Of a stretch of 59,921 bases of DNA, positions 26,596 to 35,621 are shown piece by piece. This stretch comes from a bacterium (GTDB taxonomy: Bacteria > Myxococcota_A > Polyangia > Nannocystales > Nannocystaceae), in NCBI GenBank assembly GCA_024742475.1, contig JANSYI010000044.1:1-59921 (forward strand), read 5' to 3'. The notes under the pieces are model-generated. The model searched no databases and had not been told where the DNA came from. It was given only the letters and a program-made list of their open reading frames with translations. Both the position numbers and the translations under genes were made by a program. The stretch's first letter is position 1; the number at the start of each line of letters is the position of its first letter.

Positions 26596-26641
26596 ACGAT
26601 AGCATCGACCGTCCGAAGCGCGAGAGTCTCCATGCTATCGT
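26596..26641. promoter_or_regulatory. Divergent promoter pair within a perfect inverted repeat
   Basis: ACGATAGCAT (26596-26605) and ATGCTATCGT (26632-26641) form a perfect 10-bp inverted repeat with a 26-nt spacer. Each arm ends in a -10-like TATCGT pointing outward. The minus arm lies 6 nt before the deacetylase GTG (26589) and the plus arm 8 nt before the methyltransferase ATG (26650). Either the arms are simply two -10 elements, or the dyad also binds a dimeric regulator. Confidence 0.6.
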
Positions 26642-26649
26642 GGGACCCG

Positions 26650-27540
26650 ATGCAAGCCCCCGCGTTTGCCGAGTCGAACTGCCGTCTGTGCGGCACGACC
26701 GACTGCCCCGCGGTCCTCGACTGCGAGGGGTTCCAGGTCCGTCGCTGCCCCTCGTGCACCACCTTGTGGTGCGACCCGCTGCGCCTGCCTGAAGACGAGT
26801 CTGAGGTCGAATCTCAGGCCGGATCCGAGGCGGACGCGCCTGCGATCGAGGACACGTACCTGTCCGTCGACGACACCATTCAGCGGGAGAACAACGCCCG
26901 GCTGGACCTCATCCGTGACCTCGCGCCACCCAGCAGCCACCCCCGACTCCTCGAGATCGGGTGCATGCACGGCGGCTTCGTCGTGCAAGCCAAGCGCGCC
27001 GGCTACGAAGGGCACGGCCTGGACATCTCGCAGCGGGCCGTGGATTGGGCGGCCGAGCACAACCCGGGCATGGTCTCCTTTGGGACGCTCGACGCCAGCC
27101 AGCCGGACGACTCCCTCGACGTCGTCGCGGGGTTCAACGTCGTCGAGCACATGGACGACCCCGGCGAGTTTCTGGACCACGTCGCGCGGGTCCTGCGCCC
27201 CGGCGGCATCTTCGTCGCCGAGACGCCGGCGCAAGAGAGCCTGTATCACCACGTCCTCTTCGGCCGCGCCAAGGTCCTCCAGGGCCGCGGGTCGATGGAG
27301 GTTGGCATGCACCCGGGCACGCACATCTTCAAGTTCGGGCGAAAGGCGTGGACCAACGTGCTGCGGGGCCGCGACTTCGACGTGCTCGACGTCCAGGCCA
27401 AGTCCACGCCGCTGCGGGAGCTGCTGGCCAAGACCCAGACCCGGGGTCTGGTGTTCGCGGCGGGCATCGTCGGCTTCGGCCTCGCCCAGCGTCTGACCGG
27501 GCTGGGCAACCGGGTGCTGGTTGCAGCGCGCGCGCCTTAG
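26650..27540 (+). CDS. Class I SAM methyltransferase with N-terminal zinc ribbon
   Basis: 296 aa from ATG 26650; a far longer in-frame reading upstream overlaps other genes and is rejected. Residues ~11-42 contain four to six cysteines (CRLCGTTDC...CPSCTTLWC), a zinc-ribbon pattern found in methyltransferases of sugar and lipid pathways. RLLEIGCMHGGFVVQAKRAG is motif I; HGLDISQRAVDWA, DVVAGFNVVEHMDDP and RVLRPGGIFVAETP are motifs II-V. It is the first gene of a plus-strand unit with the flippase (12-nt gap) and polymerase, so it probably methylates the polysaccharide or its lipid carrier-linked precursor. Confidence 0.87.
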   Translation: MQAPAFAESNCRLCGTTDCPAVLDCEGFQVRRCPSCTTLWCDPLRLPEDESEVESQAGSEADAPAIEDTYLSVDDTIQRENNARLDLIRDLAPPSSHPRLLEIGCMHGGFVVQAKRAGYEGHGLDISQRAVDWAAEHNPGMVSFGTLDASQPDDSLDVVAGFNVVEHMDDPGEFLDHVARVLRPGGIFVAETPAQESLYHHVLFGRAKVLQGRGSMEVGMHPGTHIFKFGRKAWTNVLRGRDFDVLDVQAKSTPLRELLAKTQTRGLVFAAGIVGFGLAQRLTGLGNRVLVAARAP

Positions 27541-27552
27541 CGATCCGTCGCC

Positions 27553-28794
27553 ATGAACGCCCCCGCACGCCCCCGGCCGTTCGCGTTCAGCCTCAGCTGG
27601 ACCCTCGTCGGCGAGGTGCTGTTCGCGGGCGGACAGTTCGGCATGCTGGTCATCATGGCCCGACTGGGCTCGGAGACGGTGCTCGGCCAGTACGCGCTCG
27701 GGCTTGCGATCGCGACTCCGCTGTACGTCCTGACGAGCCTGCATCTGCGGCCCACCTTCATCGTCTCCGACCGAGACACCTTCGCGTTCGGTCACTATCT
27801 CGCGCTGCGCCTCGTGGGAACTCCGCTCACTCTCGTCGCGGTGGGCGTGTGGTCGTACTTCGCCGCCCACGACCCCGGCACGCGGTCGATGGTCCTGATG
27901 GTCGCGCTCGTGAGGTTCAGCGAGCTCATCTCGGACATCCTTCATGCCGCGCCCTCTCGCGCCGAGCACCTGCGCCATGTGGGCATCTCGCGAGCCCTTC
28001 GCGGTGTGTCGCTGGTGCTGAGCGTGGCGCTCTGCCTCGCCTCGGGCGCGACCCCGCTTGGCGCCCTCGGGGTCGGCGCGGCCGTCGGCGCCGCGGTCAC
28101 CCTGCTGTACGACCTCCCCATCGCCCGTCGCTATGAGTCGACCCGTCCGCGCTTCGAGCCGGAGACCCTCCGCAAGCTGACGTGGCTCGCAGCACCGGTG
28201 GGCATGGCCGGCGCGCTCTTGGGCCTCACGCAGAACATGCCCGCCTACGTACTCGAGCACGTCGGTAGCGTCGCCGCGCTGGGCCGCTACACGGCGGCGG
28301 TGTCGATCCTGTTCGTCAGCGGCGTGCTCAACATGGCCGTCGGCGCCGCAGCGGTCCCCCGTCTCGCGCGCCACTTCGAGGCGTCGGCGCAGACGTTCGC
28401 GCGGTTCCTCGTGCGCGTGGTCGCGGTTGTCGCGGTGCTCAACGCGTGCGTCTTGCTCGGCTGCGTCCTCGTCGGTGACCTCTACCTACGCATCGCCTAC
28501 GGCGCTCCCATGGCGGCCCTGCACACCGAGCTCATCTGGGCCGGAGGCATCGCGATTGCGGCCGGCGTCGCCAACCTCCTCTCCCAGACCGTCGTCGCCA
28601 CGCGGAGCTTTCGCATCCAGTTCGGCGTGAGCCTCAGCGGGCTGCTCGTCGCCGCGCTCTTGGCGTTGACGCTCGTGCCCCGATACGGGCTCTTCGGCGC
28701 CTTGATGACCCTCGGCGGCATGCAAACCTGGCGGCTGTCGATCTACGCCGTGACCGTGGCTCTGCTCGTGCGCACGCGTCGGAGGGCGATGTGA
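27553..28794 (+). CDS. Polysaccharide flippase (Wzx-like, MATE/MOP superfamily)
   Basis: 413 aa with about twelve hydrophobic segments spread over the whole length, starting with SLSWTLVGEVLFAGGQFGML. The pattern of short loops, the LGQYALGLAIATPLYVLTSL-like helix 2 region and the tail LLVRTRRRAM are those of oligosaccharide flippases. It moves undecaprenyl-linked repeat units from the cytoplasmic to the periplasmic face of the inner membrane. The stop codon overlaps the GTG of the polymerase gene by 4 nt (GTGA), a clear translational-coupling arrangement. Confidence 0.85.
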   Translation: MNAPARPRPFAFSLSWTLVGEVLFAGGQFGMLVIMARLGSETVLGQYALGLAIATPLYVLTSLHLRPTFIVSDRDTFAFGHYLALRLVGTPLTLVAVGVWSYFAAHDPGTRSMVLMVALVRFSELISDILHAAPSRAEHLRHVGISRALRGVSLVLSVALCLASGATPLGALGVGAAVGAAVTLLYDLPIARRYESTRPRFEPETLRKLTWLAAPVGMAGALLGLTQNMPAYVLEHVGSVAALGRYTAAVSILFVSGVLNMAVGAAAVPRLARHFEASAQTFARFLVRVVAVVAVLNACVLLGCVLVGDLYLRIAYGAPMAALHTELIWAGGIAIAAGVANLLSQTVVATRSFRIQFGVSLSGLLVAALLALTLVPRYGLFGALMTLGGMQTWRLSIYAVTVALLVRTRRRAM

Positions 28795-30047
28795 TCTCCT
28801 GGTCCGACCTGCGGGCGAGAGAGCGCTTGCTCGCGCTGCTGATGGTCACCGGCGTGGTCGTATCGATCGAGCCCGCGCCGTTCGACGTGGGCGCCGTCGC
28901 CCTGGGCGGCCTCTTCCTGCTCACCCGACAGCTCCGCCTGCCTCGCACCACGCCCGTGGTTCACCTGCTGCTCGCGCTGTTCGTCGCCACCAACCTCGTA
29001 TCGCTGGTCTTCGCGCAGAACATCAGCCGCGCGTACGTATTCTTGGCGATCACCCTCTACCTCGTGGCGCTTTGGGGCTTGGTCCTCACCTCGGTGGGCA
29101 AGCGACCCGCGCACGTGATCGAGGCGATCCTGCTCGGCTACACCGTGGGAGCCACCATCGCCGCGGCGACGGGCATTGCCGCCTACCTCGGCGCGCCCGT
29201 GCTCAAGCCGATCATGGTCCCCGGGCGACGCCTGGTGGGGCTCTTCAAGGACCCCAACGTCTACGGGGCGTACATGGCACCGGCCGCGGTGTTTGCGTTT
29301 GCCCAGGTGATCCGCAAGCACGGCACGGCGCGAGCGTTGTGGCTCGTGGCGCTGAGTCTCTGCGGCGCGGCGACGTTCTTGAGCTTCTCGCGCGGCGCGT
29401 GGATCAACCTCACCGTGGGCGTCACGACCTTCTTCTTGCTGTTCTCGTTCGCCGACGGGCTGGGCAAGGTGTGGTGGAGGACGATCGTCCTCCTCCCGGC
29501 GGCGATCATCCTGCTGGCCGCCGTCGCGTACCAGCTGGTCTCAGTCGACGCGATCGGGGAGATGTTCGAGGTCCGCTTCGGCTACCAGCAGTATGACGAC
29601 GTTCGCTTCGCCATCCAGATCGAGGCGGTCCGCATCGCGTTCGAGAACCCGCTCGGGCTCGGGCCCGGATCCACCGAGGGCGTGGTCAGCCGCTCCGCGC
29701 ACAGCCTCTACGTGCGGACCCTGGTCGAGAACGGCCTGCTCGGCGCGCTCGCGCTCTTCACGTTCCTGGCCATGACGGTCGGCCGAGCGGTGTGGATCGC
29801 CGTCTACAGCCGGGCGCTCGAAGATCGGCTGCGGTTCGCCGTCGTCGCCGGGGCCCTGGTCGGCGCGTTGGTCGAGTCGACCGTCATCGACACGGTGCAT
29901 TGGCGCCACCTGTGGATCCTCCTGGCACTGGCGTGGGCGCCGATGCCGAACGCCCGCACCCGCGCGCCGAACGTGATACGCCCCGGCCATGGTCCGATCT
30001 CCCCGCGGAATCCTGGGCGTCGTTCACCTCCCGGCGATGCCCGGTGA
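28791..30047 (+). CDS. O-antigen ligase/polymerase family protein (Wzy-like)
   Basis: 418 aa with a GTG start inside the end of the flippase gene. About ten to twelve transmembrane helices are visible, with a periplasmic loop after the conserved GLFKDPNVYGAYMAPAA segment (residues ~145-165). FLSFSRGAWINLTVGV and NPLGLGPGSTEGVVSRSAHS supply the Arg/Ser/His positions typical of Wzy and WaaL. It would polymerise, or ligate, repeat units on the periplasmic side. The last ~20 residues after WAPMPNART look unlike a membrane protein and overlap the start of the BtpA gene by 59 nt. Confidence 0.85.
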   Translation: MISWSDLRARERLLALLMVTGVVVSIEPAPFDVGAVALGGLFLLTRQLRLPRTTPVVHLLLALFVATNLVSLVFAQNISRAYVFLAITLYLVALWGLVLTSVGKRPAHVIEAILLGYTVGATIAAATGIAAYLGAPVLKPIMVPGRRLVGLFKDPNVYGAYMAPAAVFAFAQVIRKHGTARALWLVALSLCGAATFLSFSRGAWINLTVGVTTFFLLFSFADGLGKVWWRTIVLLPAAIILLAAVAYQLVSVDAIGEMFEVRFGYQQYDDVRFAIQIEAVRIAFENPLGLGPGSTEGVVSRSAHSLYVRTLVENGLLGALALFTFLAMTVGRAVWIAVYSRALEDRLRFAVVAGALVGALVESTVIDTVHWRHLWILLALAWAPMPNARTRAPNVIRPGHGPISPRNPGRRSPPGDAR

Positions 30048-30792
30048 CCCCAACGCCGAGGGCGACTTCGACGCGATGGTGGCCCACGCCGTAGCCGACG
30101 CGCAGGCGCTTCGCGACGGCGGCGTCGATGGCATCGTCGTCGAGAACTTCGGCTCCGTCCCATTCACCAAGGGGGACGCGTCCTGTCCCCTGCCCCCGCA
30201 CCAGGTCGCAGCCATCACGCGTGCGGTGCTCGCCGTTCGCGATCGCTTCGACGGCCCCATCGGGGTCAACTGCCTGCGCAACGACGCCGAGGCGGCGCTG
30301 GGCATCGCGGCCGCGACGGGCGCGCAGTTCATCCGCGTCAACGTGCACGTGGGCGCCTACGTCACCGACCAAGGGCTCATCGAGGGCAACGCGTTTGCGA
30401 CCCTACGCCGCCGCGCCGCGCTCGCGCCATCGGTCGCGATCCTGGCGGACGTCTTGGTCAAGCACGCGACGCCGCTGGCTCCCGTGTCGCCCGAGGACGC
30501 GACGAAGGACACCCTGGAGCGCGGCCTCGCAGACGGGGTGATCGTCACCGGTCGCGCCACGGGAGCCCCGGTCGACGCAGACCTTCTGCGCACCGTCGGA
30601 TCGGCGGCCGCCGAGGCTCCGGTCTACATCGGGAGCGGGCTGACGCAGCAGGGCGCCGACACCCTGGCGCCGCTGTGCGACGGCGCAATCATCGGGACGG
30701 CGTTCAAGCGCGACGGGCAGGTGCGCGCGCCGGTCGATGCCGACCGCGTGCGGGCGCTGTGCGACGTCGTGCGGCCTCGGCTTCGCGGTTGA
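29989..30792 (+). CDS. BtpA/SgcQ-family TIM-barrel protein
   Basis: 267 aa from ATG 29989. The start RGILGVVHLPAMPGDPNAEG is the signature opening of the BtpA family. GVDGIVVENFGSVPF, PIGVNCLRNDAEAALGIAA, FIRVNVHVGAYVTDQGLIEG and DGAIIGTAFKRDG follow in the expected order. The family is named for a protein needed for photosystem I accumulation, and SgcQ lies in a sugar-utilisation operon; the true reaction is unknown. It is the last gene of the methyltransferase-flippase-polymerase unit and overlaps the polymerase gene. A role in sugar precursor metabolism is a guess from position. Confidence 0.85.
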   Translation: MVRSPRGILGVVHLPAMPGDPNAEGDFDAMVAHAVADAQALRDGGVDGIVVENFGSVPFTKGDASCPLPPHQVAAITRAVLAVRDRFDGPIGVNCLRNDAEAALGIAAATGAQFIRVNVHVGAYVTDQGLIEGNAFATLRRRAALAPSVAILADVLVKHATPLAPVSPEDATKDTLERGLADGVIVTGRATGAPVDADLLRTVGSAAAEAPVYIGSGLTQQGADTLAPLCDGAIIGTAFKRDGQVRAPVDADRVRALCDVVRPRLRG

Positions 30793-30876
30793 GCTCTCGC
30801 GCTCAGTCGTGTGCTGCAGGCGCGTCCTGCAAGTCGACCTGCAGCGGCGACGGCTGCAAGGGCTGAGCGCCGCCCG

Positions 30877-32073
30877 CTACGGCACGAACACCGGCACGCA
30901 CGTGGACGAGGCGGCGCCGACGATGCGCATTGGAGCGAGGGTCTCGAGCGTCCGAATCGCCTGCCCCGCGCCGTCCGAGTCGTCGTGGTCGACTTGGGTC
31001 ACCTTGCTGACGACGTCGTTGGCGGAACACTCGGCGCCGCACTGCTCGACCATGCAATCGCGAAGAGGACCGCCCGCCCCAATGATGTCGCCCTCACACC
31101 CTGGCGCACCGTCGCCACCGGCCGCGCGAAGGCAGTCGTACACGACGTCACAGCCAGGCTCAGCCTCGCACGCTGCCATCTCGTCCCCGCAGCGCTTCTG
31201 CATGCAGGGGTCGCAGTCTGGAGCCCCATCCTCGGTGAAGAGGTAGAAGTCGCCGCCGTAGAACGCCATCGCCGATGCGTTCGTCTTTTCGACCCCGACG
31301 ATGTCCAGTCGCCCGATCTCCTCGGCGGTCTCGCGGTCATACTCGACCAGCTTGACCGGGTCGCTCCCTGCCAGCGAGAACAGTCGGCCCTGGCTGGTTC
31401 CTGCCAGCTCTGCGCCGTCGAAGTCGGTCGATCCCACCACCTGCAGCGCGTCCTGATCGTCGAGTCGGCCGAGCATGCCGATGTCCTCGCCTTCGGAGAA
31501 CGGGCCGTTGCCGCTGTAGGAGTGGACGAAGAGCTGCTCGCACGTCGAGGGCGGGGGGTTGTCCACGAACGACATGCCGAAGACGCCAAAGAGGCCTTCG
31601 GTGTAGGGCTCGGCTTGGCAGTCGCTCGGGTCGTGGATGTCCACCGAAAACAGCCCCTTTGCGATGAGCGCGTGGGGGATGTCGTCGAGCAGCAGCAACC
31701 ACGCACGGCCGTCGCGATCGATCGCCATGGAGTAGGGTCGGAACCCTCCGCAGTTCAGCGGCCCAACCTGTGCGAACGCCTCGCGCTGCGGGTCGAAGCT
31801 CCAAAGCTCCCCCGCATCGGACACGACGTAGACCAGGTCGGTCCCCGGCGCGCAGTCGCACGAGAGGTTCGTGCCCGTGGACGTGCCGCCCGAGTCGTCC
31901 TCGGCGCCCGAGCTCGTCGCCCCACCCGAGTCGGTGTCGTTCGAGCCCGTCGAGGTTGCCCCGTCGGGCGCTCCGGTCGTTCCTCCGCCCTCTCCCCCGC
32001 CCACACCGGCCTCACGCGGCGAGGCCGAACACGCGAAGAGTACCCCTAGCGCGACGATACACACCCGCTGCAT
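30877..32073 (-). CDS. Beta-propeller-like lipoprotein
   Basis: 398 aa from ATG 32073. The signal peptide MQRVCIVALGVLFAC ends at lipobox Cys15 and is followed by a Gly/Ser/Thr linker to about residue 72. TDLVYVVSDAGELWSFDPQR, RPYSMAIDRDGRAWLL and AELAGTSQGRLFSLAG are repeated strand motifs suggesting a blade-like fold. The C-terminal ~120 residues are Cys-rich (CDPCMQKRCGDEMAACEAEPGC...), probably disulphide-bonded. TATTCT lies 7 nt before the ATG, and GGAGGGG fills the gap. A shorter, apparently broken relative lies at 39737-40390. No enzymatic motif was seen. Confidence 0.78.
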   Translation of the reverse strand: MQRVCIVALGVLFACSASPREAGVGGGEGGGTTGAPDGATSTGSNDTDSGGATSSGAEDDSGGTSTGTNLSCDCAPGTDLVYVVSDAGELWSFDPQREAFAQVGPLNCGGFRPYSMAIDRDGRAWLLLLDDIPHALIAKGLFSVDIHDPSDCQAEPYTEGLFGVFGMSFVDNPPPSTCEQLFVHSYSGNGPFSEGEDIGMLGRLDDQDALQVVGSTDFDGAELAGTSQGRLFSLAGSDPVKLVEYDRETAEEIGRLDIVGVEKTNASAMAFYGGDFYLFTEDGAPDCDPCMQKRCGDEMAACEAEPGCDVVYDCLRAAGGDGAPGCEGDIIGAGGPLRDCMVEQCGAECSANDVVSKVTQVDHDDSDGAGQAIRTLETLAPMRIVGAASSTCVPVFVP

Positions 32074-32198
32074 CCCCTCCAGAATACACGTGGGTCGCCC
32101 GGCGAGAGGCGTCCACGGCGGATTTGGTGGTCCACGGGGTCGTTCGTGAGCCCGTGCATCGCCAGCGGCGTGCCGAATGCGGTAGGTGCAAAGGCGTC

Positions 32199-35100
32199 GT
32201 GAGCACCGCCGAGTCGAAGTCGCCCGCCCCCGTGACGTCCGAACCCTACCGCCCCGAGCACCACGTACGCATCGTGACCGCGGCGTCGCTCTTCGATGGC
32301 CACGACGCGGCGATCAACGTGATGCGTCGGATCCTGCAGAGCTCCGGCGCCGAGGTGATCCACCTCGGCCACAACCGGGCGGTCAAGGAGATCGTGGACT
32401 GCGCGATTCAAGAAGACGCGCAGGGCATCGCAATCACGTCGTACCAGGGAGGGCACGTCGAGTATCTCAAGTACATGTACGACCTCCTCCAGGAGGCCGG
32501 CGCCTCGATCAAGATCTTCGCCGGCGGCGGCGGCACCATCTTGCCCAGCGAGATCGAAGAGCTTCACGCCTACGGCATCGAGCGGATCTACTCGCCCGAC
32601 GACGGCCGGGCGATGGGTCTGCAGGGCATGATCAACGACCTTCTGCAGCGGTGTGACTTCGCCGTGGCCGAGCCTCCCCCCCAGGCCGCCCTCGCCGACC
32701 TGCGCAAGAAGGACCCCAAGGTTCTCGGTCGCCTCATCTCGATCGCCGAGAACGACCCCGAGGGGTTCGCCACCCTCTCGGCGAAGATTGGAAAGGTGCT
32801 CGAGGCTCGCGTGAGCCCCGTACTGGGCATCACCGGCACCGGAGGTGCGGGCAAGAGCTCCATGGTCGACGAGCTCGTCCGCCGCTTCCTCGCCGATTTC
32901 GAGGACAAGCATGTCGCGATCATCTCGATCGACCCCTCCAAGCGCCGCACCGGTGGCGCCTTGCTGGGCGACCGCATCCGGATGAACAGCATCGACGACG
33001 CGCGCGTCTACATGCGTTCGCTCGCCACCCGCCAGAGCAACCTGGCGATGTCCAAACACGTTCGCTCGGCAATCGAGGTGTGCAAGGCCGCCGGGTTCGA
33101 CCTCGTCATCGTCGAGACCTCGGGCATCGGACAGAGCGACACCGAGATCACCGACCACTCCGACGTCTCGCTGTACGTCATGACGGCCGAGTACGGCGCC
33201 GCGACGCAGCTGGAGAAGATCGACATGCTCGACTTCGCCGACGTCATCGCGATCAACAAGTTCGACAAGCGAGGCTCGCTCGACGCCTTGCGCGACGTTC
33301 GCAAGCAGTACAAGCGCAACCATCAGAAGTTCGACGCCAAGGACGAACAGCTGCCGATCTTCGGCACCATCGCCTCGCAGTTCGGCGACCCGGGGACCAA
33401 CAATCTCTACCGCACGCTGGTCGACGTGCTCGCCGAACGCACCAGTGCGTCGCTCGAATCCACCATGGAGGTCACCGACGCGATGAGCGAGAAGCGCTTC
33501 GTGATCCCTCCCGAGCGGGTCCGCTACCTCGCCGAGATCAGCGAGCAAAGCGACGCCTACGACCGCTTCGTCGACGAGCAGGCCGCACTCGCCAGGCAGG
33601 CCTACCAGGTGCACGGCGCCCTCGAGGTGCTTCGCCAAGGCGACGAACCCGACTATGCCAAGGACTTGCTGGCTCGCTACGACGACATCTGGAGCCGCCT
33701 GCACCACGACTCCCGCAAGGTCATCGAGGGATGGGACGACCTGGTCGCCCGCTACAAGGCGACCAAGTACCAGTTCAAGGTGCGCGACCGCGTCATCGAG
33801 CAGGACCTCTACACCGAGTCCCTCTCGCACCTGCTCATCCCCAAGGTCGTGCTGCCTCGCTACAAGGACTGGGGCGACATCTTGCGGTGGGTCCTCACCG
33901 AGAACGTGCCCGGCGCGTTTCCCTACGCCGCCGGCGTGTTCCCGCTCAAGCGTGAAGGCGAAGACCCGACGAGGATGTTCGCGGGTGAAGGAGGGCCCGA
34001 GCGTACGAACCGCCGGTTCCACTACGTCTCGGCCGGCATGCCCGCCAAGCGGCTCTCGACCGCGTTCGACTCGGTCACCCTCTACGGCGAAGACCCCGAT
34101 CTCCGCCCCGACATCTACGGGAAGATCGGCAACTCGGGCGTCAGCATCGCCAACCTCGACGACGCAAAGAAGCTCTACAGCGGCTTCGATCTCACCAACC
34201 CGCGCACGTCCGTCTCCATGACGATCAACGGGCCCGCGCCGATGCTGCTTGGGTTCTTCATGAACGCCGCCGTCGACCAGGTCTGCGAGAAGTGGATCCG
34301 CGAGCAGGGCAAGGAAGCGGAGGTCGACGCGAAGATCGACGCGATATACGCCGAGCGCGGCGTGCCTCGTCCCCGCTACCAGGGCGAGCTGCCGGCGGGC
34401 AACGACGGTCTGGGCCTGATGCTGTTGGGGGTGACGGGCGACCAAGTGCTCGAGCCCGAGACCTACGCGAAGATCAAGGCCGACGCGCTACGTTCGGTTC
34501 GCGGCACGGTGCAGGCCGACATCCTCAAGGAGGACCAGGCGCAGAACACCTGCATCTTCTCCACCGAGTTTGCGCTGCGCATGATGGGCGACATTCAGTC
34601 GTACTTCATCGACCACGGCGTACGGAACTTCTACTCGGTGTCGATCTCCGGCTATCACATCGCCGAAGCGGGCGCGAACCCGATCAGCCAGCTGGCGTTC
34701 ACCCTCGCCAACGGCTTCACGTTCGTCGAGTACTACCTCTCGCGGGGCATGAACATCGACGACTTCGCGCCGAACCTGTCGTTCTTCTTCTCCAACGGCC
34801 TCGACCCCGAGTACACGGTCATCGGCCGGGTCGCCCGGCGAATCTGGGCCAAGGCGATCAAGAACAAGTACGGCGGCAACGCGCGCTCGCAAAAGCTCAA
34901 GTACCACATTCAAACCTCGGGCCGTTCGCTGCACGCCCAGGAGATCGGGTTCAACGACATCCGCACGACACTGCAGGCCCTGATCGCGATCTACGACAAC
35001 TGCAACTCGCTGCACACCAACGCCTACGACGAGGCGATCACCACGCCCACCGAGGAGAGCGTGCGGCGGGCGATGGCCATTCAGCTGATCATCAACAAGG

Positions 35101-35600
35101 AACTGGGCCTGGCCAAGAACGAGAACCCGCTGCAGGGCTCATTCATCATCGAGGAGCTCACCGACCTGGTCGAGCAGGCGGTGCTCGAGGAGTTTCGCCG
35201 CATTTCCGAGCGCGGAGGCGTGCTCGGAGCGATGGAGCGCATGTACCAGCGCACGAAAATTCAAGAGGAGTCGCTGTACTACGAGACCCTCAAGCACAAC
35301 GGTGACCTGCCCGTCATCGGCGTCAACACGTTCCTCGACCCCAAGGGCTCGCCCACGATCATCCCCGAGGAGGTCATCCGATCGACCACCGAGGAGAAGG
35401 AGTACGCGATCAGCAGTCGCGACGCCTTCAAGCAGCGCAACGCGGCCCTGGCTCCCGACGCTCTCGAGGCCCTGCAGAGGGTCGCGGTCGAGCACGGCAA
35501 CACCTTCGAGAGCCTGATGGAGGCGTGCAAGGTGTGCACGCTAGGTCAACTCTCGGATGCGCTGTATCGCGTCGGCGGGCAGTATCGGCGCAACATGTAG
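32199..35600 (+). CDS. icmF: Fused isobutyryl-CoA mutase IcmF
   Basis: 1133 aa from GTG 32199. It is a three-part adenosylcobalamin enzyme interconverting isobutyryl-CoA and n-butyryl-CoA. The N-terminal B12-binding domain has LFDGHDAAINVMRR (cobalt-ligating His35). The middle is a MeaI-type G-protein chaperone, with Walker A GTGGAGKSS near residues 211-220, SIDPSKRRTGGALLGDRIRM, ETSGIGQSD and INKFDKRG. The C-terminal mutase (from ~560) has FPLKREGEDPTRMFAGEGGP, SAGMPAKRLSTAFDSVTLYG and FYSVSISGYHIAEAGA. The fused order identifies IcmF rather than methylmalonyl-CoA mutase. It would feed valine-derived carbon to butyryl-CoA. Monocistronic or leading the next gene (21-nt gap). Confidence 0.96.
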   Translation: MSTAESKSPAPVTSEPYRPEHHVRIVTAASLFDGHDAAINVMRRILQSSGAEVIHLGHNRAVKEIVDCAIQEDAQGIAITSYQGGHVEYLKYMYDLLQEAGASIKIFAGGGGTILPSEIEELHAYGIERIYSPDDGRAMGLQGMINDLLQRCDFAVAEPPPQAALADLRKKDPKVLGRLISIAENDPEGFATLSAKIGKVLEARVSPVLGITGTGGAGKSSMVDELVRRFLADFEDKHVAIISIDPSKRRTGGALLGDRIRMNSIDDARVYMRSLATRQSNLAMSKHVRSAIEVCKAAGFDLVIVETSGIGQSDTEITDHSDVSLYVMTAEYGAATQLEKIDMLDFADVIAINKFDKRGSLDALRDVRKQYKRNHQKFDAKDEQLPIFGTIASQFGDPGTNNLYRTLVDVLAERTSASLESTMEVTDAMSEKRFVIPPERVRYLAEISEQSDAYDRFVDEQAALARQAYQVHGALEVLRQGDEPDYAKDLLARYDDIWSRLHHDSRKVIEGWDDLVARYKATKYQFKVRDRVIEQDLYTESLSHLLIPKVVLPRYKDWGDILRWVLTENVPGAFPYAAGVFPLKREGEDPTRMFAGEGGPERTNRRFHYVSAGMPAKRLSTAFDSVTLYGEDPDLRPDIYGKIGNSGVSIANLDDAKKLYSGFDLTNPRTSVSMTINGPAPMLLGFFMNAAVDQVCEKWIREQGKEAEVDAKIDAIYAERGVPRPRYQGELPAGNDGLGLMLLGVTGDQVLEPETYAKIKADALRSVRGTVQADILKEDQAQNTCIFSTEFALRMMGDIQSYFIDHGVRNFYSVSISGYHIAEAGANPISQLAFTLANGFTFVEYYLSRGMNIDDFAPNLSFFFSNGLDPEYTVIGRVARRIWAKAIKNKYGGNARSQKLKYHIQTSGRSLHAQEIGFNDIRTTLQALIAIYDNCNSLHTNAYDEAITTPTEESVRRAMAIQLIINKELGLAKNENPLQGSFIIEELTDLVEQAVLEEFRRISERGGVLGAMERMYQRTKIQEESLYYETLKHNGDLPVIGVNTFLDPKGSPTIIPEEVIRSTTEEKEYAISSRDAFKQRNAALAPDALEALQRVAVEHGNTFESLMEACKVCTLGQLSDALYRVGGQYRRNM

Positions 35601-35621
35601 CGGGCTGATAGGCTGCGGCCC

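Noticed and set aside
25510..27540. Very long start for the methyltransferase gene
   Set aside because: It would overlap the whole deacetylase gene. The ATG at 26650 begins with the zinc-ribbon Cys motif and has a -10 element 8 nt upstream.
32046..34445. 799-codon minus-strand reading frame over icmF
   Set aside because: It mirrors the coding bias of icmF, has no domain and no Shine-Dalgarno.
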